Part shown: positions 7,740-16,566 of the stretch, piece after piece | Numbering within the stretch: the first letter of the stretch is position 1 | How the letters are laid out: every line of letters starts with the position of its first letter | Assembly: GCF_019697375.1 (NCBI RefSeq) | Contig: NZ_JAHCDI010000004.1 | Location: 483,324-547,323 of the forward strand | Origin: Micromonospora tarapacensis | GTDB lineage: Bacteria > Actinomycetota > Actinomycetes > Mycobacteriales > Micromonosporaceae | DNA length: 64,000 nt | Direction of reading: 5' to 3' | Made by a program: the position numbers and the translations under genes | Notes under the pieces: model-generated | Databases searched by the model: none | The model's input: only the letters and a program-made list of their open reading frames with translations | What the model was told of the DNA's origin: nothing

Positions 7740-8437
7740 ATGTCATCATCCCTGATCTCCGTACTGACTGTGACAACCCCCAGCGGCGAGACGCCACCAC
7801 CGCCGATCACCGAGGGTGAACGTCGTGGGCTCCTGGACGCTGTCAGCGTGATCCCGGACCCGCGCAACCCGCACGGGGTGCGGTATCCCCTGGCCGCGTT
7901 GCTGACCGTCGCGGTCTGCGCGGTCCTGGCCGGCGCCACGTCGTTCGCCGCGATCGCCGACTGGCTGTACGACCTGGACGAGGCGGACCAGCGGCGGCTC
8001 GGGTTCACCCGGGGCGTGCCGGCCGGCACCACGGTGTGGCGGCTGCTGATCCGCCTGGACGCGACTGTGATCAGCAAGGTTCTGGCCGGCTGGCTGCACA
8101 CCCGGACGCCACCGGTGGCCGCTCGGCCGCGCCGCTACCGGACGGTGATCGCCGTGGACGGCAAGACCCTGCGTGGCGCACGCCAGCGTGGCGGCCGGCA
8201 GACGCATCTGCTGTCGGCGCTGGACACCAGCACCGGCATCGTCCTGGCCCAGGTCACCGTCGACACGAAGAGCAACGAGATTCCCGCCTTCACCCCACTG
8301 CTCGACGCCGTGCAGGCCGTGCTCGGCAGCCTGACCGATATCCTGTTCGTCGCCGACGCCATGCACACCCAGACCGGCCACGCCGAGCAGATCACCGGCC
8401 GTGGAGCACATCTGCTACTGCAGGCCAAGGGTAACCA
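7740..8437 (+). CDS. ISAs1-family transposase, exon 1
   Basis: This is the 5' part of the transposase, from ATG 7740 to the group II intron 5' splice point. It carries the N-terminal DUF4338/DDE_Tnp_1-associated region (DPRNPHGVRYPL, then SFAAIADWLYDLD) and the first two catalytic aspartates in IAVDGKTLRGA and LFVADAMHTQ. It breaks at LLLQAKGNQ, after the second base of the CAG codon. Joined to 10847-11360 it gives an uninterrupted 403-residue protein. Without splicing, the frame runs into intron sequence and is nonsense. Confidence 0.9.
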
Positions 8438-8968
8438 GTGCGCCACGAGGCGCTCTGACACATCCCCGTTTCAGGCGGGACAGACTCGAAGGGAGGTCTG
8501 CTGGGTCCGATGGCTTACCTGGATCCGAAAGGTGAAGGGGACAAGAGCATGCCAGGAAATCGGCGGCCGGGTTCAGATGCCCGAGACGGCGTGCCGGGAG
8601 ACCCGTGCGGTATGGCGAAGACTTGATTGTTTGAACCCTAATCTCCAGCGGCAGCAATTTACTGCGACCGGAAAGGCATCTGAAACCGGTGTCCGTCGTG
8701 GTCGGGGTGTACTGGTTCGCCCTGGCCAACCTTCGCGGCGGAAGCGATACCCGGCGAGGGTATTCAAGGAGATGAGTGGGGCGCCTGCAGCCGCGCTATT
8801 TCGTGTGTCAGAGACGAACGTGGGATCACCGTCCCAGTTCGGCTGGCGGTGTCGGAGCACTCGTAGTAGTCGCCGGAGTAACGCCCGGCCAAGGAGAACG
8901 GGAAAGCCGTTCACAGGGCGAAGGGGTGCAGGTGATGCGGACTGTGAGAAACAGTGGAGGTATGCGTA

Positions 8969-10738
8969 ATGCAGAGCGCTGACACGGTACTCAAAGTCCT
9001 GCGTGGCAGGGGACGACGAAAACTGCCCCTGGAACGGCTGTATCGGCAACTGTTCAACGAGCAGTTGTTTCTGATCGCCTACGGGAGGATTTACGCCAAC
9101 GACGGCGCGATGACGCCCGGAGTCGATGGGAGAACACCCGACGGGATGAGCCTGGAAGCCATCCGGGACATCATCGGTCGGCTTCGCGCCGAACGCTACC
9201 GGTTCACACCGGTCCGCCGGGTTTACATCCCGAAGAAGAACGGAGCCCAACGGCCCCTCGGGCTGCCGGCCTGGACCGACAAACTGGTCGGTGAGGTGGT
9301 GCGCCTGCTGTTGGAGGCGTACTACGAACCGCAGTTCTCGACCAGGTCGCACGGGTTCCGCACTGGTCGGGGCTGCCACACCGCACTCGACGAGATCGCC
9401 TCGACATGGACGGGCACGACCTGGTTCATCGAGGGCGACATCGCCGACTGCTTCGGGAGCCTCGACCACGAGGTCATGCTCGCGATCCTCGCCGAGCAGA
9501 TCCACGACAATCGGTTCTTGAACCTGGTAGGAGGAATGCTGCGGGCGGGATATCTGGAAGACTGGAAATGGCATGCCACGCATTCCGGTGCGCCACAAGG
9601 CGGCGTCATATCGCCGATCCTGTCGAACATCTATCTCGACCGTCTCGATACATTCGTGGAACAGGAAATGGTCCCGGCCTGGACCCGCGGAACAGTCCGA
9701 CGGCCGAACCGGGCGTACTACAACGCGACGTCAAGAGTCGGCTACTGGAAAAGGAAGGGCGACCGCGACAAGGTCAAAACCTACCGCAAGATCCAGCAGT
9801 CGATTCCCACTCGCGACGTTCACGACCCGGACTACCGCCGGCTACGCTATATCCGCTACGCCGACGATCACCTCCTAGGATTCGCCGGCACCAAGGCCGA
9901 AGCCGAACAGATCAAGAACGAGCTAACCGCGTTTCTGCGCAAGGATCTGAAGCTCGCTCTCTCTACCGAGAAAACCTTGATCACCCACGCCCGCACCCAC
10001 AAGGCACGGTTCCTCGGCTACGACATCTGGACACGGCAGGCCGACACCTGGCACACCAAGGGCAAACGATCACTCAACGGCTCCATCGCCCTCGGTGTCC
10101 CACCGGAAAACGTCAACGCCAGATGCCGAAAATACCTGCGGAAACAGAACAAGCCCCTGATCCGTAACGACCTGATCCGCACCAGCGACCACAACATCGT
10201 CGCCTCCTACGGCGCGGAATATCGAGGATATGTCCAGTACTATCAGATGGCCGGAAACATCAGCTGGCTCAACAAGCTCCGTTATGTCATGGAACGGTCG
10301 ATGATGTCGACCCTGGCAGCCAAATATCGCCGACCACCGTGGGTGATGCGAAACCGCTACCAAACCACCGTCGTCACCCCCCACGGGAAACGCCGGTGCT
10401 TCGAAGCGACCCAGCGCACCCCGAACGGAACGGTATTCACCGCCAGATTCGGCGGGATCCCGCTACGCCGCCGCAAACACGCCCGCCTCATCGACGGAGC
10501 GTGGCCGACCCGGCGGGGAACCCAACTCATCGCCCGGCTCACCGCCGGGATCTGCGAACTCTGCGACGCCCACGACGGGATCACCGTCCACCACGTCACA
10601 CGACTCGCCGACCTCAACAGATACAGCCCTGCGGCCACACCACCCTGGGTGCAAGCCATGCGGGACAGCCGACGGAAGACCCTGATCGTCTGCGCCCGCT
10701 GCCACGGCGACATCCATCAACAGCCGCACACGCAGTAG
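8969..10738 (+). CDS. ltrA: Group II intron reverse transcriptase/maturase with HNH endonuclease domain
   Basis: A 589-residue intron-encoded protein starting at ATG 8969, eight bases after GGAGG. The N-terminal fingers/palm region contains NGAQRPLGLP (91-100), RSHGFRTGRG (126-135) and the catalytic YADD at 297-300. A maturase (X) domain follows. The C-terminus is an HNH/En domain with CELC (529-532), HH (541-542), CARC (575-578) and HGDIH. Such proteins help the intron RNA fold, splice and retrohome by target-primed reverse transcription. All motifs needed for activity are present and the frame is intact, so the intron may be mobile. It lies in the intron's domain IV, upstream of domain V. 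Confidence 0.93.
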   Translation: MQSADTVLKVLRGRGRRKLPLERLYRQLFNEQLFLIAYGRIYANDGAMTPGVDGRTPDGMSLEAIRDIIGRLRAERYRFTPVRRVYIPKKNGAQRPLGLPAWTDKLVGEVVRLLLEAYYEPQFSTRSHGFRTGRGCHTALDEIASTWTGTTWFIEGDIADCFGSLDHEVMLAILAEQIHDNRFLNLVGGMLRAGYLEDWKWHATHSGAPQGGVISPILSNIYLDRLDTFVEQEMVPAWTRGTVRRPNRAYYNATSRVGYWKRKGDRDKVKTYRKIQQSIPTRDVHDPDYRRLRYIRYADDHLLGFAGTKAEAEQIKNELTAFLRKDLKLALSTEKTLITHARTHKARFLGYDIWTRQADTWHTKGKRSLNGSIALGVPPENVNARCRKYLRKQNKPLIRNDLIRTSDHNIVASYGAEYRGYVQYYQMAGNISWLNKLRYVMERSMMSTLAAKYRRPPWVMRNRYQTTVVTPHGKRRCFEATQRTPNGTVFTARFGGIPLRRRKHARLIDGAWPTRRGTQLIARLTAGICELCDAHDGITVHHVTRLADLNRYSPAATPPWVQAMRDSRRKTLIVCARCHGDIHQQPHTQ

Positions 10739-10748
10739 CAACACTGGA

Positions 10749-10784
10749 GAGCCGTGATGCGGGGAAAGCTCGCACGTCCGGTTC
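10749..10784 (+). ncRNA. Group II intron domain V
   Basis: Ten bases after the maturase stop, GAGCCGTGATGCGG pairs with CGCACGTCCGGTTC around GGAAAGCT, the catalytic hairpin of group II introns. Domain VI and the 3' splice site follow within 62 bases. Confidence 0.85.
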
Positions 10785-10846
10785 GGGGAGGAGTCGCGCG
10801 GAAACGGACCCCCACAAGGGACACCGCGCCGCGCGGCTTACTCCAC

Positions 10847-11360
10847 GCCCACCCTGTTCGCCCAGCTCAAAGCTGTTCCCTGGGCGCAGATCCCGGTCGG
10901 TGACCGCACCCGCGACCGCGGTCACGGACGCAAAGAGACCCGCACCGTCAAAGCCGTCACCCTGCACACCCCGGGCGGGATCGCGTTCTCGCACGCCCAG
11001 CAAGCCGTCCGGATCACCCGTACCCGCACCAGCGGCGGCAAGACCAGCCGCGAGACCGCCTACCTGGTCACATCCCTGCCCGCCGCCGACGCCCAACCCG
11101 CTGACCTGCAGAAATGGGCAAGAGCGGAATGGCTGATCGAAAACCAGGTCCACCACGTGCGAGATGTGACTTTCCGTGAAGATCTTCACCAGGCCCGCAC
11201 TGGCACCGGACCCGCCATCATGGCCACCCTGCGTAACACCGCAATCGGCTGGCACCGCATCCACGGCGAGGCCAACATCGCCCGCGCCAACCGACGCGCC
11301 GACCGTCGCTCACACGACCTCATAACCGCCGTGACCAGCAGTTACCCCAGAACGCAATAG
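10847..11360 (+). CDS. ISAs1-family transposase, exon 2
   Basis: This is the 3' part of the transposase, continuing KGNQ|PTLFAQLKAVPW. It carries the catalytic glutamate region GHGRKETRTVKAV, ISAs1 signatures such as KWARAEWLIENQVHHVRDV and TLRNTAIGWHR, and stops at TAG 11358-11360, five bases inside the right IS end. The region is intact, so the element could be transposition-competent if the intron splices. Confidence 0.9.
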
Positions 11361-11365
11361 CCCTG

Positions 11366-11375
11366 GGTCTGGTAC
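11366..11375. repeat. 10-bp target-site duplication, right copy
   Basis: GGTCTGGTAC is identical to 7581-7590. It follows the right inverted repeat immediately. Confidence 0.9.
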
Positions 11376-11426
11376 CCTCCCAGATCGATAGATGAGGCTG
11401 CCCGGCTGCGCAAGGTGAGTGTGGTC

Positions 11427-11514
11427 CCGAAGTTGGGGTATCCCCGCCGCAGCCGCCCGGAGATGGGTCCCGGGAACGAACCCCGGAGGGTCTAGTTCCC
11501 ATGCCCAACTTCGG
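11427..11514 (+). promoter_or_regulatory. Long-range 11-bp inverted repeat spanning a start site
   Basis: CCGAAGTTGGG (11427-11437) is exactly complementary to CCCAACTTCGG (11504-11514). The second arm begins 3 bases into the small ORF at 11501, so pairing would enclose its GGAGGG ribosome site (11486-11491). This could mask translation initiation, or it may be chance. Confidence 0.3.
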
Positions 11515-11722
11515 CTATGTAGTTGCTGTTGCTCTCCTCTCACCGGCTATTGCCGGTCTCTTTCGCTACCTGCGGCACCGGGCCCATCTCCGCACGGCCC
11601 GCTATCTGTGCGACCAGCACGGGTTGCCGGCGCTCCGGGTGTTCCTACAGCTCACTCCGCTTGAGGAGCTGGAGCGACCGGCCTTGGACCGCACAAGGTC
11701 GCGCGTCAAGCGGCCTAGTTGA
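11501..11722 (+). CDS. Small hypothetical protein with one membrane segment
   Basis: A 73-residue ORF starting at ATG 11501 with a good ribosome site GGAGGG nine bases upstream. The N-terminal ~20 residues (FGYVVAVALLSPAIAGLF) are hydrophobic and could be a membrane anchor; the rest is basic and hydrophilic. I recognise no family. It lies between the ISAs1 element and a methyltransferase gene on the same strand. Confidence 0.45.
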   Translation: MPNFGYVVAVALLSPAIAGLFRYLRHRAHLRTARYLCDQHGLPALRVFLQLTPLEELERPALDRTRSRVKRPS

Positions 11723-11883
11723 GCTTCACCCGGTCGGGCAGCCGCATCAGGACGTGGCGGTGCACGCGAGCCTGCCCGCCCTCAAACTGGTCGGGCCTGA
11801 ACAACGGCGGCTCCAATGAGCCGTCTTGTTCCGTCTTGACGCCGGCTGCCGTGCCGACTGCCGCGATCCGTACCGTTATCAGG

Positions 11884-12708
11884 ATGACCGAACACCCGCC
11901 GCCCCCCGAACCCGTCGTAACCCGCCGCATCGTCTCCGACGCGGAAGGCCGGGCGGCGAGCCGGCACTGGTGGGACGAGGACGCTGACAACTACCAGAAC
12001 GAGCACGGCGCTTTCCTCGGAGATGTTGACCTTGTGTGGTGTCCCGAGGGCCTACGCGAAGCGGACGCCCGGCTACTCGGCGACGTCAAGGGGGCTCGGG
12101 TACTAGAGATGGGCTGTGGCGCGGCTGCCGGCTCCCGCTGGCTCGACGGCCAAGGGGCCGACGTGACCGCTCTAGACCTGTCCACCGGCATGTTGCGACA
12201 TGCCAAACTGGCCGCCGACCGATCCGGCGTACATGTGCCGCTTGTGCAAGCGGACGCCTTGGCGCTGCCGTTCAGGGCTGGCACGTTCGACATCGTGCAC
12301 ACCGCGTTCGGCGCTGTCCCGTTCGTTGCGGACTCGGCGGCACTCATGCGCGAAGTGTTCCGGGTGCTGCGCCCAGGCGGAGCGTGGGTCTTTGCTATTA
12401 CTCACCCGATGCGCTGGATTTTTCTCGACGATCCCGGCGAGGGCGGGCTGATGGCGGTGCACTCGTACTTCGACCGCCGGCCATATATCGAACAGGATTC
12501 GTCAGGAGTCCCCACCTACATTGAGGCGCACCGCACCTTCGGCGACCGCGTCCGAGAACTGACGGCGGCCGGCTTCATTCTCCGTGACGTGATCGAGCCA
12601 GAGTGGCCGTCGGGACACGAAGTGGTCTGGGGCCAGTGGAGTCCGATGCGTGGCCGGCTGTTCCCCGGTACCGCCATCTTCGTAGCGCGTCGTCCAGCTG
12701 CTCAGTGA
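11884..12708 (+). CDS. Class I SAM-dependent methyltransferase
   Basis: A 274-residue enzyme starting at ATG 11884. Motif I is VLEMGCGAAAGSRWL (residues ~73-87), followed by the acidic strand end TALDLSTGMLRHA, the motif II/III region DALALPFRAGTFDIVHTAFG and VLRPGGAW. This is the Rossmann fold of Methyltransf_11-type enzymes. The substrate is unknown. It is a close paralogue of the truncated gene at 12784-13308, which faces it from the opposite strand. They share long near-identical blocks such as GDVDxVWCPEGLREADARLL. The copy here is complete, less G+C-rich, and lies on the accessory side of the junction, so it may have arrived with the mobile segment. Confidence 0.85.
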   Translation: MTEHPPPPEPVVTRRIVSDAEGRAASRHWWDEDADNYQNEHGAFLGDVDLVWCPEGLREADARLLGDVKGARVLEMGCGAAAGSRWLDGQGADVTALDLSTGMLRHAKLAADRSGVHVPLVQADALALPFRAGTFDIVHTAFGAVPFVADSAALMREVFRVLRPGGAWVFAITHPMRWIFLDDPGEGGLMAVHSYFDRRPYIEQDSSGVPTYIEAHRTFGDRVRELTAAGFILRDVIEPEWPSGHEVVWGQWSPMRGRLFPGTAIFVARRPAAQ

Positions 12709-12783
12709 CGCACGGTGCGAAGGCCGGCAGAAGAAGCGGCGCGGGCATCACCCAGGTGAGCAGGGGATTTAGATAGGCCAAGA

Positions 12784-13308
12784 TCATATCCACTTGATCG
12801 GGTGGGTGACCGAGAAGACCCATCGGCCGCCGGGGCGCAGCACCCGGTGCACCTGGCGCATCAGCGCCGCCGAGTCCTCGACGAACGGGACCGCGCCGAA
12901 CGCCGTGCAGGCGATGTCGAAGCTATGGTCGGCGAAGGGCAACGCGAGCGCGTCGGCCTGGGCCAGCGGTACGCGTACCCCGCTGCGGGTGTTGGCCTGT
13001 GCCGCGTGCCGCAACATGCCGGCGGACAGGTCCACCGCGACGGGCCGGGCGCACTGGGTGGCCAGCCAGCGGGAGCAGGACGCCGCGCCGCAGCCCACCT
13101 CCAGCACCTGCCGCCCGGACACGTCGCCGAGCAGCCGGGCGTCGGCCTCGCGTAGTCCCTCCGGGCACCAGACGAAGTCCACGTCGCCCAGGAAGTCGCC
13201 GTGTTCGGCCTGGTACGCGTCGGCGTCGGCGTCCCACCAGCGCCGGTTGGCGCTGCGTGCCTCGGCGTCACCCACCCGGCGTCGGGTCACCCGGTCGTCG
13301 TCGTTCAC
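12784..13308 (-). pseudogene. 3'-truncated SAM-dependent methyltransferase paralogue
   Basis: Reading from ATG 13308, 174 residues align end to end with residues 1-179 of the gene at 11884: same WWDxDAD region, VLEVGCGAASCSRWL motif, DALALPFADHSFDIACTAFG and VLRPGGRWVFSVTHPIKWI. Homology then stops and a TGA follows directly, so about 95 C-terminal residues are lost. The SAM-binding half remains, but substrate-binding parts are missing. The position upstream of rpsA suggests this is the resident copy, cut by the rearrangement that placed the accessory segment here. Confidence 0.8.
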
Positions 13309-13626
13309 CAGGCCACGCTAGGCCCTCACGCTGGGATGGCGGGCGGCGGGCCGGTGGGGTGTCTGGTCGAAATCTCCGCTTTCGCGGCTGGTGCGCCGAT
13401 GAGGAGACGGGGAGGGCTTGCACGCTGTGGTAATGCAGCGGGTAGGGTAGACGATGCGCTCGCGGATCGTGTGCCTCGGCAGGGAGCAGGTGCGCGGTCG
13501 GCGGAGTCACATCAAGATCTCGTTCAGCGATTTCCGGGTGGGCCCGCCGGCGGATCCGTTGGCGCGCACAGGTCACCGCGACACCAGCCTGCTGTGACAC
13601 AACATCCGACCGGAGCAACCGCCCAC
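13309..13626. promoter_or_regulatory. Intergenic leader and promoter region of rpsA
   Basis: 318 bases without a gene. TTGCAC at 13418-13423 followed by TAGGGT at 13443-13448 is a loose -35/-10 candidate with long spacing. The only ribosome-site-like sequence is GGAG at 13612-13615, eleven bases before the start. No riboswitch or other RNA is recognisable. Confidence 0.35.
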
Positions 13627-15117
13627 ATGACGAGCAGCATCGAGGCCCCCTCGAGCGCCACCAAGGTCACCGTCGACGATCTCGGCTCAGAGGAGGCTTT
13701 CCTCGCCGCGATCGACGAGACCATCAAGTACTTCAACGACGGCGACATTGTCGAAGGCACCGTCGTCAAGGTCGATCGGGACGAGGTCCTGCTCGACATC
13801 GGCTACAAGACCGAGGGTGTCATCCCCTCTCGTGAGTTGTCGATCAAGCACGACGTGGACCCGGCAGAGGTCGTCTCGGTGGGCGACCACATCGAGGCCC
13901 TTGTCCTCCAGAAGGAGGACAAGGAGGGTCGGCTGATCCTCTCCAAGAAGCGGGCGCAGTACGAGCGGGCCTGGGGCACGATCGAGAAGATCAAGGACGA
14001 GGACGGCGTCGTCCGCGGTTCGGTCATCGAGGTGGTCAAGGGTGGCCTCATCCTCGACATCGGGCTGCGCGGCTTCCTGCCCGCCTCCCTGGTCGAGATG
14101 CGCCGGGTACGCGACCTGCAGCCGTACGTCGGCCGTGAGCTCGAAGCCAAGATCATCGAGCTGGACAAGAACCGCAACAACGTGGTGCTGTCCCGCCGGG
14201 CCTGGCTGGAGCAGACGCAGTCCGAGGTGCGCACCGAGTTCCTCAACAAGCTCCAGAAGGGGCAGGTCCGCAAGGGCGTCGTCTCCTCGATCGTCAACTT
14301 CGGCGCGTTCGTCGACCTGGGTGGCGTGGACGGCCTGGTGCACGTCTCCGAGCTGTCCTGGAAGCACATCGACCACCCGTCCGAGGTCGTCGAGGTGGGC
14401 CAGGAGGTCGAGGTCGAGGTCCTGGACGTCGACCTGGACCGCGAGCGGGTCTCGCTGTCGCTGAAGGCGACCCAGGAGGACCCGTGGCGGCAGTTCGCCC
14501 GCACCCACGCGATCCAGCAGATCGTGCCGGGTAAGGTCACCAAGCTGGTGCCGTTCGGCGCCTTCGTCCGGGTGGACGACGGCATCGAGGGCCTGGTCCA
14601 CATCTCCGAGCTGGCCGAGCGCCACGTGGAGATCCCCGAGCAGGTCGTCCAGGTCGGCTCCGAGGTCATGGTCAAGGTCATCGACATCGACCTGGAGCGT
14701 CGCCGGATCTCGCTGTCGCTCAAGCAGGCCAACGAGGGGTTCGTCGAGGGCGAGGAGCACTTCGACCCGACCCTCTACGGCATGGCCGCGACCTACGACA
14801 CCGAGGGCAACTACATCTACCCGGAGGGCTTCGACCCGGAGACGGGGGAGTGGCTCGAGGGGTACGACAAGCAGCGCGAGACGTGGGAGCAGCAGTACGC
14901 CGAGGCGCGGCAGCGCTGGGAGGCGCACCAGAAGCAGGTGCAGACCTCCCGGGCCGCCGAGGCCGAGGCCGCTGCCAACCCGCAGCCCGCCGCCACCGGC
15001 ACCTCGACCACCACGGCCACCGCGGCGCCGAGCCGTCAGGCCGAGGAGCCCGCGGGCACGCTGGCCACCGACGAGGCGCTCGCCGCTCTGCGGGAGAAGC
15101 TCGCCGGCGGCAAGTGA
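13627..15117 (+). CDS. rpsA: 30S ribosomal protein S1
   Basis: A 496-residue S1 protein that helps mRNA bind the small ribosomal subunit. Four S1/OB-fold repeats are visible at about residues 37-106, 123-190, 208-278 and 295-364, with signatures such as [38 protein letters not shown] and [15 protein letters not shown]. The C-terminal ~130 residues are a low-complexity, Ala/Gln/Glu-rich tail typical of actinobacterial S1. I chose ATG 13627 ([16 protein letters not shown]) over a longer open frame because it matches the family start. A strong terminator follows, so it is probably monocistronic. Confidence 0.97.
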   Translation: MTSSIEAPSSATKVTVDDLGSEEAFLAAIDETIKYFNDGDIVEGTVVKVDRDEVLLDIGYKTEGVIPSRELSIKHDVDPAEVVSVGDHIEALVLQKEDKEGRLILSKKRAQYERAWGTIEKIKDEDGVVRGSVIEVVKGGLILDIGLRGFLPASLVEMRRVRDLQPYVGRELEAKIIELDKNRNNVVLSRRAWLEQTQSEVRTEFLNKLQKGQVRKGVVSSIVNFGAFVDLGGVDGLVHVSELSWKHIDHPSEVVEVGQEVEVEVLDVDLDRERVSLSLKATQEDPWRQFARTHAIQQIVPGKVTKLVPFGAFVRVDDGIEGLVHISELAERHVEIPEQVVQVGSEVMVKVIDIDLERRRISLSLKQANEGFVEGEEHFDPTLYGMAATYDTEGNYIYPEGFDPETGEWLEGYDKQRETWEQQYAEARQRWEAHQKQVQTSRAAEAEAAANPQPAATGTSTTTATAAPSRQAEEPAGTLATDEALAALREKLAGGK

Positions 15118-15135
15118 CCCGCTGCTGACGACGAC

Positions 15136-15176
15136 AGGCCCCGCCCCGACCCGGACCACGGGTCGCGGTGGGGCCT
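15136..15176 (+). terminator. rpsA transcription terminator
   Basis: Arms 15136-15153 and 15159-15176 form an 18-bp stem (one mismatch, one G-U pair) with a 5-base loop GACCA, starting 18 bases after the rpsA stop. There is no U-tract. Confidence 0.7.
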
Positions 15177-15352
15177 TCGCCGTCGAGTCCCCGCCGGGCT
15201 GCCCCGTCGCGACCCCGCCGATCCGCGTCCGCCCCGGGTGGCCCCTGGTCGGTGGCCGGCCAGCCATCACCGGCCAGCACCAGGAAGTCCGCGGCGCCGG
15301 CCGGCGGGGCGTGGTGTTTGGTGGCGCGGGAACGATCGGGTTGACTGGTGCC

Positions 15353-16533
15353 GTGCTGAGGGTTGGGCTGACCGGCGGGATCGGGTCTGGAAAGAGTGCC
15401 GTGGCGCGGCGGCTGGTCGAGCGGGGCGCGGTGCTGGTCGATGCCGACCGGGTCGCCCGGGAGGTGGTCGCCCCGGCACGGACGGGCTGGCCGAGGTCGT
15501 CGCCGCCTTCTCCGAGCGGGTGCTCGACGCCGACGGCGCCCTCGACCGGGCCGCCCTCGGCGACCTGGTCTTCGCCGACGAGGCCGCTCGCCGCAGGCTG
15601 GAGGCGATCGTGCACACCCCGGTCCGGGCCCGCACCGCCGAACTGGTCGCCGCGGCGCCACCGGACGCGGTGGTGGTCAACGACGTCCCGCTGCTGGCCG
15701 AGGTGGGGCTGGCAGCCACGTACCACCTGGTGGTCGTGGTGCGCACCGAGGTCTCGACCCGACTGGAGCGGCTGACCCGGGACCGTGGGATGAGCCGCGC
15801 GGAGGCCGAGCGCCGGATTGCCGCCCAGGCCGATGACGCCCGCCGGGACGCGGTGGCCGACGCGTTGCTGACCAACGACGGCACCCTCGACGAGTTGCAC
15901 GAGGCGGTCGACCAGCTCTGGTACGAGCGGCTGGTGCCCTTCGAGGCCAACGTGCGGCGCCGGCGGGCGGTCCGGCTGGCTCGGGTGACGCTGGCCGAGC
16001 CGGACCCGAGCTGGCCCCAGCAGTACGCCCGGCTGGCGGCCCGGATCCGCCATGCGGTCGCCCCGGCCGACCTGCGGATCGACCACATCGGCTCGACCGC
16101 GATGCCCGGACTGGCCGCGAAGGACGTGATCGACATCCAGCTCGGCGTGCCTTCGCTTGCCGACGCCGACGGTCCGCTGGCCGAGCGGCTGGCCGACGGC
16201 GGCTTTCCTCGGCTGCCGGGCGAATGGTGGGACAGCCCGCGACCACCGGGCAGCGGCCGGTGGGAGAAGCGGCTGCACGGCAACGCCGACCCGGCCCGCC
16301 CGGTGCACCTGCATCTTCGGGTGACCGGTTCGCCCGGCTGGCGGTACGCCCTGCTGATGCGCGACCACCTGCGGGCCGACCCCGGCCGCCGGGGCGCGTA
16401 CCTGATGCTCAAGCGGGAGCTGGCGGCGTCCGCGCCGGACAGCGGCACGTACGCCACGGCGAAGGATCCGTGGTTCGACGAGGAGCACCTACGGGCGGAG
16501 GCGTGGGCCGCGAGCACCGGCTGGCGGCCCTGA
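15353..16533 (+). CDS. coaE: Dephospho-CoA kinase fused to a GrpB/UPF0157 domain (apparent frameshift)
   Basis: The N-terminal ~200 residues are dephospho-CoA kinase, which phosphorylates dephospho-CoA to CoA in the last step of the pathway. The P-loop is [11 protein letters not shown] right after the GTG start at 15353, followed by [10 protein letters not shown] and [14 protein letters not shown]. The C-terminal ~180 residues are GrpB/UPF0157 ([46 protein letters not shown]), a nucleotidyltransferase-like domain often fused to CoaE in actinobacteria. The frame breaks near 15475: restoring one G in CCCCGG gives [16 protein letters not shown]. CoaE is essential, so a sequencing error is more likely than a real defect. 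Confidence 0.9.
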
Positions 16534-16566
16534 CCGCTGCCCGCCGCCGGGCGGCGCCCTCCTTCT

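Larger units (their letters stand above)
8438..10846 (+). mobile_element. Group II intron (2409 bp) inside the ISAs1 transposase gene
   Basis: The 5' end has the group II consensus GTGCG at 8438-8442. A domain V helix (GAGCCGTGATGCGG, GAAA tetraloop region, CGCACGTCCGGTTC) is at 10749-10784, and the intron ends in ...CCAC at 10846. Splicing at these points rejoins CA|G and restores the transposase frame exactly. The intron is on the same strand as its host gene, as splicing requires. Bases 8438-8968 form the structured 5' RNA (domains I-III) and hold no credible protein gene. Confidence 0.9.
7591..11365 (+). mobile_element. ISAs1-family insertion sequence containing a group II intron
   Basis: Inverted repeats CAGGGCCGTTGCGTTCT (7591-7607) and the reverse complement of CAGGGCTATTGCGTTCT (11349-11365) match at 15 of 17 positions. 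A perfect 10-bp duplication flanks the element. Without the 2409-bp intron it is ~1366 bp, a normal size for the family. Confidence 0.92.

Noticed and set aside
13687..16488. A 933-residue open frame on the minus strand antisense to rpsA and coaE
   Set aside because: Low-complexity Leu/Val/Asp/Arg-rich translation with no motif. It mirrors codon bias of the real genes opposite, as do similar long antisense frames over uvrB, uvrA, uvrC and typA.
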